DNA from: STC-113 sp964553745
GTDB lineage: Bacteria > Patescibacteriota > Gracilibacteria > BD1-5 > UBA2023
Assembly (NCBI GenBank): GCA_964553745.1
Contig: CAZKLD010000002.1
Span: forward strand, 115,902 to 179,901
Direction of reading: 5' to 3'
DNA length: 64,000 nucleotides
The notes below the pieces were generated by a model that worked only from the letters and a program-made list of their open reading frames with translations, ran no database searches and was not told the origin of the DNA. The translations under genes and the position numbers were made by a program. Shown one piece after another: positions 54,207-63,998 of this stretch. Numbering within the stretch: position 1 is the stretch's first letter; each line of letters starts with the position of its first letter.

Positions 54207-56813
54207 TTATTCCACATCAAGGCTTATCTGATCTTCATCAGAGTTTTCTCAATTTGAAGGAATCTCATCCTCTTCTTCTCATTTTTTCATCACTGTAGCG
54301 CTTATCAGGACATCTGCTTTTCATTTTATCTTAGTAAGGATGACGCCTTGAGTAACGCGCGACGTAACCCTAATTGTTTTCATTCCTATCCTTATCGTCT
54401 GTCCATTCTTCGATATCAGCAGGACTTCCCCTATTTCCTTATCTTCTTCCGTAAGCAGGCTTACTCAGATGATATCTCAAGTCTTTGCTGTCATTGCCTG
54501 GACCTTAACTCAGCTTCATCCTCTTCATTGTTCTCTGTATTCGTCGACATCAGTCATCTTACCGAGACCATTTTCCGTTACCGTAAAAACATATTTATCG
54601 CCCTCAGAAACAACGTCCGCTTCAATAACGTAATCGTCCTTGGCTATCCTCATTCATCTTACTCATGCTGCAGCACGCCCCATTACACGAACGTCTTTCT
54701 CATTGAATTGGATGGCTTTTCATTTTTTTGAAACTATAAGAACGTTGTCTTCTCAGTTTGTGACTTTCACCCAGCCCAGCTCGTCTCAATCCTTAGGTTT
54801 CATGACTATAAGACCAGAAGATCTGATATTCTGGACATCTTCCAGATCCAATCTCTTTACGATTGCATTCTTTGTTATTAGAACAAAATGCTTTCCGCTG
54901 ATTGAGTTCATATCAAGGATTGAAGTTATCTCTTCGTCTTTCTGAAGGGATAGCAGATTAATAATAGGCTGTCATTTGGCTGCTCTCTGCGTCTCAGGAA
55001 TCTCATAAGCAGGTAACGAGAATACACGGCCTGTATTCGTGAAGAAAAGAAGATCGTTATGATTCTTAGTTGAGAGAAGGAGTCTTACTTCATCCTCATC
55101 CTTGACTGCAACATTCACTCACCTTCATCCTCTTCTTTGTGTTCTGAATAATGAAGATTTCATCCTCTTTATATATGAATTCTTTGATAGTGAGATTACA
55201 ACATCCTCATTTGGAATCGTATCTTTCGGATTGAATTCTCATATCGCTCACTCGTTCACCTGAGTTTTTCTCTCATCTCAATGCTTGTCTTTGATTTCTT
55301 CAAGTTCGGTTCCTATGATGGAGTCTATCCTTTCCGGTTTTGAGAGGATATCCTTAAGATCGGTAATGAGAAGCAACTTTTCAGTCAGCTCATCCTCTAT
55401 CTTCTGCCTTTCGAGTCACGATAATCTCTGCAACTGCATTTCCATTATAGCTTGCGCTTGCCTTTCAGAAAGGCTGAAATTTGCCATCAGGTTGGTGTGT
55501 GCCTCTTCTCTTGTCTTTGAGGCCTTGATAGTAGCGATTACAGCATCGATATTGTCTAACGCGATTTTCAGTCATTCAAGGATATGGGCCCTTGCCTCTG
55601 CAACTCATAGCTCATATTTTGTTCTTCTTGTAACGACTTCCCTTCTGTGCTCGATGAATTCTTCGAGGATTTCTAGAAGGTTGAAAAGCTTAGGCTGGAT
55701 TCCGCGCTCATGAAGGGCGATCATATTGAATCAGAAGCTAGTCTGAAGCGGAGTGAGCTTATAGAGCTGGTTAAGTATCTTCTTAGGGAAGGCGTCTTTT
55801 TTCAGTTCGATAACGACTCTGACATTCTCTTTATTGGATTCGTCTCTGATATCGCTTATTCATACGATCACCTTATCCCTTACCAAGTCAGCGATCTTGA
55901 TTACGAAATTCGATTTATTCAGCTGGTAAGGTATTTCAGTGATGATTATCACTCTCTTACCATTCTTCAATTCATCTATGGTCGCTTTTCATCTCAGTAT
56001 AACGCTTCATCTTCCTGTTGCGTATGCATTCAGTATGTCTTTTTTATTATAGATGATTCAACCCGTAGGGAAATCAGGTCACTTGATGAAATCCATAAGA
56101 TCCTCAATTGTGATTTCGGATGGATTGGGATGTCGGATGATATAGAGGATTGCATCTATTAGCTCCCTTAAATTATGCGGAGGGATATTTGTAGCCATAC
56201 CGACCGCGATACCCATCACTCAGTTCAGAAGCAGGTTTGGAAGGCGAGTTGGAAGGACGGAAGGCTCTTGAGTCGAGGCATCATAATTATCTCTCCAATC
56301 TACAGTATCCTTGTCGATATCAGCCAGAAGGTATTCTGTCAGCTTAGTCATCTTTACCTCGGTATAACGCATCGCAGCGGCACCGTCTCAGTCCATAGAA
56401 CCGAAGTTACCCTGACCGTCAACCAAAGGATATCTCATCGAGAAGTATTGTGCCATACGAACCATGGCTTCATAAACTGAGGAATCTCCATGAGGATGGT
56501 ACTTTCAGAGAACATCTCAGACCACTCTCGCAGATTTACGATGTTTTCATGTAGATTTAAGTCATCCTTCGTGCATCGCATAAAGTATCCTTCTGTGGAC
56601 TGGCTTCAATCAATCTCTGATATCTGGCAAAGCACGTGATGCTATTACCGACATCGCATAATCGATGTAACAAGTTTCCATTTCTTCGACTATTGATTTA
56701 TCCTTGTCTCACTCATAAGTGATAGCTCATGTCTGCTGAGTCGGTTCATCAGGAGTTTGTTGGCTTTCTTCAGGGAAAAGTTCATTAACTTCAGGGTCTA
56801 AGTTTTCTGACAT
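54207..56813 (-). CDS. gyrA: DNA gyrase subunit A
   Basis: An 868-residue type II topoisomerase subunit that cuts and rejoins DNA to introduce negative supercoils with GyrB. The breakage domain has [59 protein letters not shown] and the catalytic Tyr in MRYTEVKM. The C-terminal propeller contains the GyrA box QRRGGRGVN, which marks gyrase rather than topoisomerase IV. DGLKPVH and GRG use TGA for Gly. An acidic tail ends the protein. The N-terminus is extended by about 35 residues. Confidence 0.96.
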
Positions 56814-56917
56814 AAAAAAAATACGTATAAACGAATAAAATTACTTTTAAAATATACGCATTTTTGGCTTTTTTGCAAAAGTTTTTTAGCTTTTCTTGGG
56901 CTTGTTAGAGGTCAAAT

Positions 56918-57622
56918 CTACCACTTGAAGTCGACAATTATATATCATCAATCAGGAAGGATTATCTTCGAATCCGAAGAACGCCTTCTCCTGCCTAGGA
57001 TAACGGTATCCAGAAGCTGTTGTTCACCAGAAAACCTGTCCTTTGAGAATATCTTTATTAAACCGCTCTCCGTATCATAGTAAAAACTGAGCTCTACCGT
57101 TTCTGCTCATTTCAGAAAACTTCAGGTTTTTTCGCTGAATTTCAGGATATTTTCTGCTAGCTCTCACTTATTCAAAACCGTAATAGGATTTGAAACTGAG
57201 TTTAGGTGAAGCATTTTCTTTCATTTTCATAGGATATTCCTTTCTATCTGACCTCAAATTAACCTTATGGTGACTGAAGCAGGAAGCGATTCCCTGGTTT
57301 CTATGAAGTTCGGCTGAGCAGGTGTAGGTAATGGGGCAGGTGTCAATGAGTCTCTGATATTTCAAATAATCTGCTTTAGCATCAATCTCTTTCTGGCATC
57401 GAATCTTCAATCCCTGTTAACCAGATCGAATTCCATATCCAGAAATCTTGTTGCTATTCTAGGATCTCTGATTCTCCTTAGATATTCTATGACATTCTGA
57501 ACCTTATCATCTATTTCCTCTTTCGGCATATTCCTGTCCACCATCGAAAAAATCTCATCAAAAGCATTTTCCGATTTTTCAAGTTCAGCACCTATGGGAT
57601 CTTCCCTGAATCTTTCCGCCAT
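56918..57622 (-). CDS. Hypothetical protein
   Basis: A 234-residue soluble protein. The N-terminal half is helical and acidic (PIGAELEKSENAFDEIFSMV), and a Pro-rich linker (SLTPAPLPTPAQPN) separates it from a beta-rich C-terminal half with LPDGGYIIVDFKW at the end. No family recognised. Only two bases separate it from the gene upstream, so both form one operon. It ends at TAG. Confidence 0.65.
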
Positions 57623-57624
57623 AA

Positions 57625-57978
57625 TTAAGAAGTTATATTTTTAATATTTATCAATCAAGCCCTGAGTTCCATGTAAATCCATTTCTCGATTCATTGGGTT
57701 TTTGATCTCTCTTCGATCTCTGAGCGTATAGCCCTGAAATCAGAATCGTTGCATTGTGTCTCGATGAATTTCAGCAAATCCTCCTTTTTGGTGTTTCCGA
57801 GTCAGAAAATCCTATCAAGCCTTTTTTGTGTAATTTTCTTACCTTGGGACTTTGCAATCATAAGAGCATTTTTTCCTTCAAGAAAAGCATCCTTATATTG
57901 CTCTGCCATATCAAGGGCTTTCTCAACATTCTTATTTATTGCAAACGTTGTAATTTCTGCTTCTTTTGTTTTAATCAT
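57625..57978 (-). CDS. Hypothetical helical protein
   Basis: A 117-residue Lys/Glu-rich protein, almost fully helical (ITTFAINKNVEKALDMAEQY, RLDRIFGLGNTKKEDLLKFI). No motif recognised. It is the first gene of the pair. Two TGA glycines occur near the end (KTQGIEKW, LRAGLINI), and the frame closes at TAA 57625-57627. Confidence 0.6.
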
Positions 57979-58081
57979 AGGAAAATATTTATATCATATG
58001 CAGTCTACCATATTCAACTTCTTTTTGCAAAAATCAATAATTTTTTTAGAATTGCTTAACCTAATAATTAACCGAAAAAAG

Positions 58082-58771
58082 ATGTTTATTGCTATCGAAT
58101 GAGTTGATTGAGCCTGAAAAGCAACGCAGACAAGACTGCTTGTTGAAACACTGAAAAAATTATGACATAGTGCAGATTCTGTGACATTTCCGGCATATGG
58201 AGAATGATCTTGCAGGTTTGTCGAGAATTTCCTTCACTGAACCTACGGACACCCTTCTGAATTGAACTGATATATCTCATCCAGCTTCTATGTCTTGGAC
58301 AGATTTGAGCAGATGCCGAAAATAGTCGAGAAATTGAGCACAAACGATTTCCTAATTTCTGATAGATACTCGGTATCGAATTTCATCCATAGGGGAACAA
58401 AATACTTAGAGGACAATGATACTGAATGACTCCATAAATTCTTTGATTGGGTATATGATTTCGAATTCGAAAAAGCGATGTTGCCTAAGCCTGATCTCAT
58501 CGTCTTCCTTTCCCTATCAATGGACAATATAAAGGGGATGATCCAGAAAAAAACAGAAGAAAACAGATGATACATACATGAGTGATGATTGGATCTGGCA
58601 GAAAAAGACATAAAACATCAGGAATGTTCGCTAAGGGTAGGAAAAGAATTTCTCCCGAAGTACTTCCACAATTATTCCATACTGGAATGCGAAGATGCAA
58701 ACGGAAACATGCTGAGTGCCGAGGAGATATCGGATAAGCTATTGAATCTTGTATTGTCAAAAAAGGCTTAA
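58082..58771 (+). CDS. tmk: Thymidylate kinase
   Basis: A 229-residue kinase that phosphorylates dTMP to dTDP. The P-loop is FIAIEGVDGAGKATQTRLL at residues 2-20, and all three of its glycines are TGA codons (58100, 58109, 58115). ISDRYSVSNFIHRG carries the DR(Y/H) motif, and LPKPDLIVFLSL is typical of the family, followed by a lid region. The N-terminal Met is only a few bases after the divergent gap. It overlaps no neighbour and probably starts a transcript with the prepilin gene. Confidence 0.93.
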
Positions 58772-58783
58772 CCTTACCTCCAA

Positions 58784-60211
58784 ATGTGCAAAACGAAAAA
58801 ATATCCCAGCTCTCAGTCCCCAGTCCCCAGCTCTAAGGGATTTACTTTGATTGAGATACTGATTGCGGTAACGATATCGACTCTTCTGATGGTTTCAGTC
58901 ATGGTATTTATATGATCATCGCTGAAGAGCAATACGAAAAGCCAGAAAATCCTAGTCTCACTCAATTCGAATTCTGATTTCGAGCAAAAACTGCTTGATA
59001 TGGTGAATACGATAAGCTGAAGCTGAGTGATGATGAGCTGAAGCTTATTTTCCAATTATGGCAATTCCATATTCCTATCAACCTCAAATCCTTGATCGCC
59101 CATTGCCTTTATATGAATCAAGACATCCACAGGCTACTGCGATGCTTATTGAACATCCGCAACACAGACATGAACCGTTCAAAAGCTAATTCTGAAAGAG
59201 CTCCTGCCAGCAAACTCTCATCAGACATCTTGATGATATTCCATAGACTGGGGCAATAGCAGTGTTATCCAAGGGTGAATCAGGGTAATCTGAACCTGAA
59301 ACGCCTGAGATTCCATAACTCAAAATACTCCTCTTGCAACCGAGCTCTCAAGTCCGAATGCGATATTCTATTCCTCATGATTCTTATATATCGCAGATAG
59401 CGGAAATAATAGGATCCTGGCTTATGATACCTTACTTAAAAAGATAGATGTTGTAGCTGATTCCACCAACGGCATATATTCGCCTACCGACATATATCTT
59501 ACAGGCTCAAAGCTATATGTGGCAAATTCTTGAAAATGAAACATCATAACATTAAAAGATGGCAGTGCCGCAAGCGGAAACAATCCTGTATTCAATTTCA
59601 AGCTCACTAGGAATCTTAATGTTGATGGAATACAGATTGAATTTGACTGAATAAGCAATGTTATTTCTCCGATAAATGCGAGCGATTTCAGCTTTTCATG
59701 AATCACTTCAAACTTATGAGATTCTGTTCTGACCTGAACAACGCTGACTTATTCGTTCACTTGATGAAGAAATCTCAATAAGAACGTTAGCTATTGAATA
59801 GGTATCAATAATTTAGGCACGCTGCCGACTCTCAATTGAAATTATTCAGCAAGGATGGATTTCATGTTCTCTTGATCCAGCATATATTCAGAATATCTTC
59901 CATACTACAGCATATGAGATTCATCGATATATCATTCTACTTGAAATACATTGGAAGTACTAACAGGATGATTGAATTATCCGAATAACATAACATGACC
60001 ACTGAGTTGGGATGACAACATTACAGACTGGAATAGCATGTTATCAAGCGGAAACTCCAGAGACACCGAGAGTAAGCTTCCAATAAGCGGACTTGACTAC
60101 TCTGTCAACAATTGAATCCTTACCATCAAGTATACATATTACAAACACTATGATTGCCTTAATTGAAATCATATACTGAAAGAACGGGTCCTCAAAAGGA
60201 AACTCAATTAA
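58784..60211 (+). CDS. Prepilin-like protein with NHL-type repeat
   Basis: A 475-residue exported protein. After a heptamer-repeat leader (YPSSQSPVPSSK) comes a prepilin signature, GFTLIEILIAVTISTLLMVS, processed by a prepilin peptidase. Its sequence differs from the four pilin-LamG proteins and resembles PilW/PilV-type minor pilins. In the middle, NAIFYSSGFLYIADSGNNRI is a clear NHL-repeat strand set. The C-terminal part is beta-rich. It starts 12 bases after tmk and is followed by a strong terminator. Likely a minor pilin or adhesin. Confidence 0.78.
58808..58840. repeat. Heptanucleotide repeat inside a prepilin gene
   Basis: CTCAGTC CCCAGTC CCCAGCT CTAAGGG just before the prepilin signal, encoding a Ser/Pro/Gln leader. 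Confidence 0.7.
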
Positions 60212-60242
60212 AAAATCCCCTCTCGCGCGAGAGGGGATTTTT
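60211..60242. terminator. Bidirectional terminator
   Basis: AAAAATCCCCTCTCGC-GCGAGAGGGGATTTTT, a perfect palindrome between the prepilin gene and a convergent T4SS-pilin-like gene. Confidence 0.93.
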
Positions 60243-60252
60243 ATCATTAGAT

Positions 60253-60684
60253 TTAATCCAAATCTGAAAAGTCTGCAGGCAGCTGATCGCTCTGTGAACC
60301 GGAATCGAGATCAATAGTATCCTTTGGTCAGAAGAATTTATTCGATAAGTCTTTTATCGTAGAGAATATCGCGTTCGGAGAGATATATTGGGATACGTTA
60401 AGCCCTAGCATATCACCAACCTTAGGCGCAAGGAATATCGAAAGTATGATTACAATAAGCCCTATGACCGAATATCTTATGCTATTTATCGCCGGCTTTG
60501 TCTTTTCTTCCTTTCATCCAGATAATATAAGCATTACTCATCCCCAGATTATGAAGAAAACTGCTAACATTCAAGAGAAAAGCACAACAAGGGCAATTGC
60601 AACCCTTATAATATCTTCGATTGCATAAGCCTTGGACGGATCGATTCAGACTTCATTAGCCGCATTTGCAATTTCAAAAAACAT
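60253..60684 (-). CDS. T4SS-pilin-like protein 5
   Basis: A 143-residue membrane protein with two helices, IIRVAIALVVLFSGMLAVFF and SVIGLIVIILSIFLAPKVG, and the pilin loop LILSGGKEEKTKPAINSIRY. It lacks a clear cleavable signal but starts with a short exported segment. The acidic C-terminus (DQLPADFSDLD) is longer than in the other members. It is the sixth protein of this type in the window. Confidence 0.72.
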
Positions 60685-60754
60685 AAATTTTTTTTATTAT
60701 TTATTTAAACAAAATCACTATAATTAATGACACTGAAATGTAAAGTAGATTTTA

Positions 60755-60788
60755 TAAAAAAAGTTCCTTATGAAAAGGAACTTTTTTT
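60755..60788. terminator. Bidirectional terminator
   Basis: AAAAAAAGTTCCTT-atgaa-AAGGAACTTTTTTT, just after the khpA stop. Confidence 0.92.
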
Positions 60789-60791
60789 GCA

Positions 60792-61028
60792 TTATTCAAC
60801 GACTTTAAGATTTACTCTAGCGTTAGTTTTTGATCCGTATACCCTAAGAACAGTGCGGATGGCATCAATTGTTTTACCTCCCTTACCGATTACAGTACCC
60901 ATATCGTCTTTATTGATTTTTAGCAAAAGCAATGTACCCATATCATCGTCCTTTCTTTCGATTTCTACATCTTCTACGTTTTTAACTAGAGATGTGACGA
61001 TAAATTTTAAAAATTCTACTGCGTCCAT
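60792..61028 (-). CDS. khpA: KH-domain RNA-binding protein KhpA
   Basis: A 78-residue single KH domain. The RNA-binding loop is GTVIGKGGKTIDAIRTVLRV at residues 44-63. KhpA proteins bind mRNA and are usually encoded with rpsP, as here (23 bases downstream of it). It has no TGA codon, in keeping with the low TGA use of highly expressed genes in this window. The stop is TAA 60792-60794, beside a terminator. Confidence 0.92.
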   Translation of the reverse strand: MDAVEFLKFIVTSLVKNVEDVEIERKDDDMGTLLLLKINKDDMGTVIGKGGKTIDAIRTVLRVYGSKTNARVNLKVVE

Positions 61029-61051
61029 TTTAAAAAAATTTAAAAAATAAA

Positions 61052-61279
61052 TTATTTGTTTCTTTCAATGATTTTTTTCAAACTATCAGAATACTGAGCT
61101 CAGTTTGAAATGTATTTTTGAGCTTCCTCTAAATCTATTTTCAATTCTTTTGTAATTGGATTATAAAAACCAAGAACTTTTTGGTAACCGTGTTGAGCAG
61201 CTTTTTTAGCTTCAGTAAGTACTATTCTGTAGAAAGGGAGGTTTTTACGTCCAGCTCTAGAAAGTCTAATCTTTAACAT
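61052..61279 (-). CDS. rpsP: 30S ribosomal protein S16
   Basis: A 75-residue S16 of the small subunit: MLKIRLSRAGRKNLPFYRIV, KVLGFYNP and the C-terminal YISNGAQYSDSLKKII. The Gly of SNGAQ, conserved in S16, is the only TGA. It is upstream of khpA. The region before its start is a heptamer-repeat tract. Confidence 0.95.
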
Positions 61280-61282
61280 AAG

Positions 61283-61372
61283 TATTGTGAGTTATAAGTT
61301 ATAAGTATAAGTTATAAGTTAATGTCTAGGATTCCTGCGGAAACTTCTAACTTCTAACTTTTAATTATTTTA
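61283..61372. repeat. Heptanucleotide tandem repeats (AGTTATA and AACTTCT)
   Basis: AGTTATA AGTTATA AGTATA AGTTATA upstream of rpsP, and AACTTCT AACTTCT AACTTTT at about 61343-61363. The rest of 61373-61554 holds only a short copy of the tRNA-Leu end. Confidence 0.7.
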
Positions 61373-61394
61373 ATTTGTGCCCGGAGTGGGAAAC
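61371..61394 (-). pseudogene. Fragment matching the 3' end of tRNA-Leu
   Basis: TTTAATTTGTGCCCGGAGTGGGAA repeats the tRNA-Leu 3' end and flank at 61551-61573 with two mismatches. No further tRNA structure follows. Confidence 0.5.
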
Positions 61395-61554
61395 GTTCCT
61401 TCCCGTTTGCGGGGACCGGAGACGGCTACGGGTCGAAAGACAAATCATTGTCTTTCTATTTTGCTTTGCAAAATGCCCTCTTATTCGATTCCCTTCTAAT
61501 ATCGAAGAGCTTCAAATCAAAAACCATTTTGGCAAAGACTTATGTTAATTTAAT

Positions 61555-61639
61555 TGGTGCCCGGAGCGGGAATCGAACCCGCACTCCCGAAGGAACAGGA
61601 TTTTAAGTCCTGCGTGTCTACCAATTCCACCATCCGGGC
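61555..61639 (-). tRNA. tRNA-Leu (anticodon UAA)
   Basis: Acceptor GCCCGGA pairs with TCCGGGC, CCA encoded, long variable arm, loop CTTAAAA with anticodon TAA, and T-loop GTTCGATTC. Confidence 0.95.
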
Positions 61640-61711
61640 GAAAGATTTGGCAGAACTTCAGCTTGGAGTTAGGGCTTGCAAGCATGCCCTAAAACTAAGA
61701 CTTAAGATCTA

Positions 61712-61909
61712 TTAAAGAACTCATTTCAATTTAAGTGTTTTGATTGCTTTAGCACTCAATCTCATCCTAAAAACAAGTCCTGTTGCAGGGTCTTTTACAT
61801 TTCTCCAAAATAGGTTTGGTTGGAAAGTTCTTTTTGTTCTTCTGACAGAGTGAGAAACATTGTTTCAAGTGCTTGTTCTCTTACCGGTCAATTGACATAC
61901 ACGTGCCAT
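61712..61909 (-). CDS. rpmB: 50S ribosomal protein L28
   Basis: A 65-residue L28: MARVCQLTGKRTSTGNNVSH, VRRTKRTFQPNLFWRNV and the C-terminal LSAKAIKTLKLKGVL. The Gly of TSTGNNVSH is TGA, at a family-conserved position. It lies between tRNA-Leu and rpsJ. Confidence 0.95.
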
Positions 61910-61991
61910 ATTAATTTTTTAATTAATGAATTATTTAATTGTATTTTGCCTTGGCTATTAGTCAATAGGCTAACTGCTGTAGGCTGAAGTA

Positions 61992-62312
61992 TTACATAAC
62001 TTTTATGTCTACGCCTACTCAAGATGGTATATTGATACCCTGAAGAAGCTCTAGAGTCTTTGGAGTCGGATCTTTTATATCAACGATTCTCTTGTGTCTT
62101 CTGATTTCAAATTGCTCACGAGCATCCTTATTTACGAAAGTCGATCTGTTGACAGTGATTTTTTCGATTTTTGTTGGAAGTGGAATAGGACCCACAACTA
62201 TTGCTCAAGAATCCTTTGCGGTAAGAACAATTTTTTTAACTGCCTCATCTATTAGTTTGTGCTCGAAAGCTTTAACTACGATTCTGATATTTCCTGTTTT
62301 TTTAGCAGACAT
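61992..62312 (-). CDS. rpsJ: 30S ribosomal protein S10
   Basis: A 106-residue S10 of the small subunit, also part of transcription antitermination complexes: IRIVVKAFEHKLIDEAVKKI, VVGPIPLPTKIEKITVNRS, NKDAREQFEIRRHKRIVDI and the end INIPSGVGVDIKVM. Two Gly are TGA. It follows tuf, the normal str/S10 order. Confidence 0.96.
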
Positions 62313-62362
62313 AAGATAGAATTACAAATTAGAAATTATAAGTATTAATTATAATTTTATTT

Positions 62363-62393
62363 CTTAGACTCTAGCGCCAGGCCAGAGTCTAAG
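62363..62393. promoter_or_regulatory. Hairpin between tuf and rpsJ
   Basis: CTTAGACTCT-agcgccaggcc-AGAGTCTAAG, a perfect 10-bp stem without a T-run, so an attenuator or processing site rather than a plain terminator. Confidence 0.55.
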
Positions 62394-62414
62394 CCTATAA
62401 AATTATAATTGGAA

Positions 62415-63611
62415 TTATGCTATGACCTTAGCAACAACTCATGATCCTACTGTTCTACCACCTTCACGGATAGCGAACCTTAGACCTTGATCCATCGCGA
62501 TAGGAGCACCTAGCTCGATAGTCATCTTGATGTTATCACCAGGCATTACCATTTCTACACCAGCTGGAAGCTCGATTGCTCAAGTTACATCTGTAGTACG
62601 GAAATAGAATTGTGGTTTGTACCCTTTGAAGAAAGGAGTATGACGTCCACCTTCATCTTTTGTAAGTACGTAAACCTCAGCTTCGAATTTAGTATGCGGT
62701 TTGATTGATCCTGGCTTAGCAAGAACTTGTCCTCTTTCTACATCATCTCTCTCGATACCTCTTAGAAGCAGACCAGCATTATCTCAAGCTTGACCTTGTT
62801 CAAGTTGTTTGTGGAACATTTCTACTCCAGTAACAGTAGTTTTTCTAGTATCTTTAAGACCTACTACTTCGATTTCTTCACCGACCTTGATGATACCCTG
62901 ATCGATCTTACCAGTAACTACAGTACCACGTCCCTTGATTGAGAAAACGTCTTCTACTGACATTAGGAAAGGTTTGTCTAATTGTCTTTCTGGAACTGGA
63001 ACGAATTTTTCGATTGCCTCGAATAGTTCGATTATAGACTTAGCACCGTATGCCTTGTCCATATCAGAAGGATTTTCTAGCGCTACAAGACCAGAACCAC
63101 GGATAACTGGAGTGTCATCACCTGGGAATTCGTATTTTGCAAGAAGTTCTCTGATTTCCATTTCTACAAGATCTAGCATTTCCTCATCACCTACCATGTC
63201 ACATTTATTCATGTAGACAACGATATAAGGAACACCAACTTGACGAGCTAGAAGGATGTGCTCTCTAGTTTGGGACATAGGTCCGTCAGTAGCAGCAACT
63301 ACTAGGATTGCAGCGTCCATCTGAGCAGCACCTGTAATCATGTTTTTAACATAATCAGCATGTCCTGGACAGTCAACGTGAGCATAATGCCTAGTTCCTG
63401 TTTCATATTCGATATGAGCTGTGTTGATTGTTATACCTCTTGCTCTCTCTTCTGGAGCTGAATCGATTTTAGCGAATTCAGTTACTTCACCAGTACCGAA
63501 TTTCTTGTTAAGAACGATTGATATAGCGGCAGTTGTGGTAGTTTTACCGTGATCAACGTGTCCGATTGTACCGATGTTCAAGTGTGGCTTAGAACGGTCA
63601 AAAGTTGCCAT
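62415..63611 (-). CDS. tuf: Elongation factor Tu
   Basis: A 398-residue GTPase that delivers aminoacyl-tRNA to the ribosome: IGTIGHVDHGKTTTTAAIS, the switch with ARGITINTAHIEY, DCPGHADYVKNM and YMNKCDM give the G motifs, and the domain 2/3 signatures LEQGQAGDNAGLLLRG and RTVGSGVVAKVIA follow. Only three glycines are TGA (GQAGDN, VTGAIE, GSGVV); all others are GGN. This is far fewer than in surface proteins. Confidence 0.97.
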
Positions 63612-63697
63612 AATATTAAAAAAATTATATAAATAAAAATAAATACTTGGTTTAAAAGCTAGTAAATTTTATGAAAAAATCCGTAAAATGCAAAAGA

Positions 63698-63784
63698 TTA
63701 TTTCTGTAATTTTCGCATTTTTTTAGTGATTCTTTCGTTTGCTCTTCTCAATTTTTTATGAGCTTTTGTTGTTAGTCTTGGCAT
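63698..63784 (-). CDS. 28-residue basic peptide
   Basis: MPRLTTKAHKKLRRANERIT then a Lys/Arg-rich end, stop TAA 63698-63700. It starts one base after the stop of the gene upstream. Its composition resembles small ribosome-associated proteins, but no family is recognised. Confidence 0.45.
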   Translation of the reverse strand: MPRLTTKAHKKLRRANERITKKMRKLQK

Positions 63785-63785
63785 G

Positions 63786-63998
63786 TTAAATCTTATTAAT
63801 GTTTATAGAGTATTTTCTTAATTTGACTTTCACGAACACCATTGCATTTTCTAGCCATTTAGTCTGACCTTCAAAGGCAATCCTTTCGTTAAGTTTCTTG
63901 TAATGAGCGATTGTATTCTCTATTTTTCTTCCTGACTTGGCTCACTTTTTCGTAACAGCGTAATTGAGAGCTCTAGGCCTTTTGTTGCTTAATCACAT
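63786..63998 (-). CDS. Small basic protein (may extend beyond the window)
   Basis: A 70-residue Lys/Arg-rich protein with TGA glycines at residues 2 and about 19 and no recognised motif (ALNYAVTKKGAKSGRKIENT, IAHYKKLNERIAFEGQ). The ATG at 63998 is the last one visible; the start could lie outside the window. It is followed one base later by the 28-residue peptide gene. Confidence 0.5.

Noticed and set aside
54207..56813. ParC instead of GyrA
   Set aside because: A GyrA box (QRRGGRG) and full C-terminal domain are present.
4278..61372. Heptamer tracts as CRISPR arrays
   Set aside because: Units are 7 bases with no spacers, and no cas gene is present.
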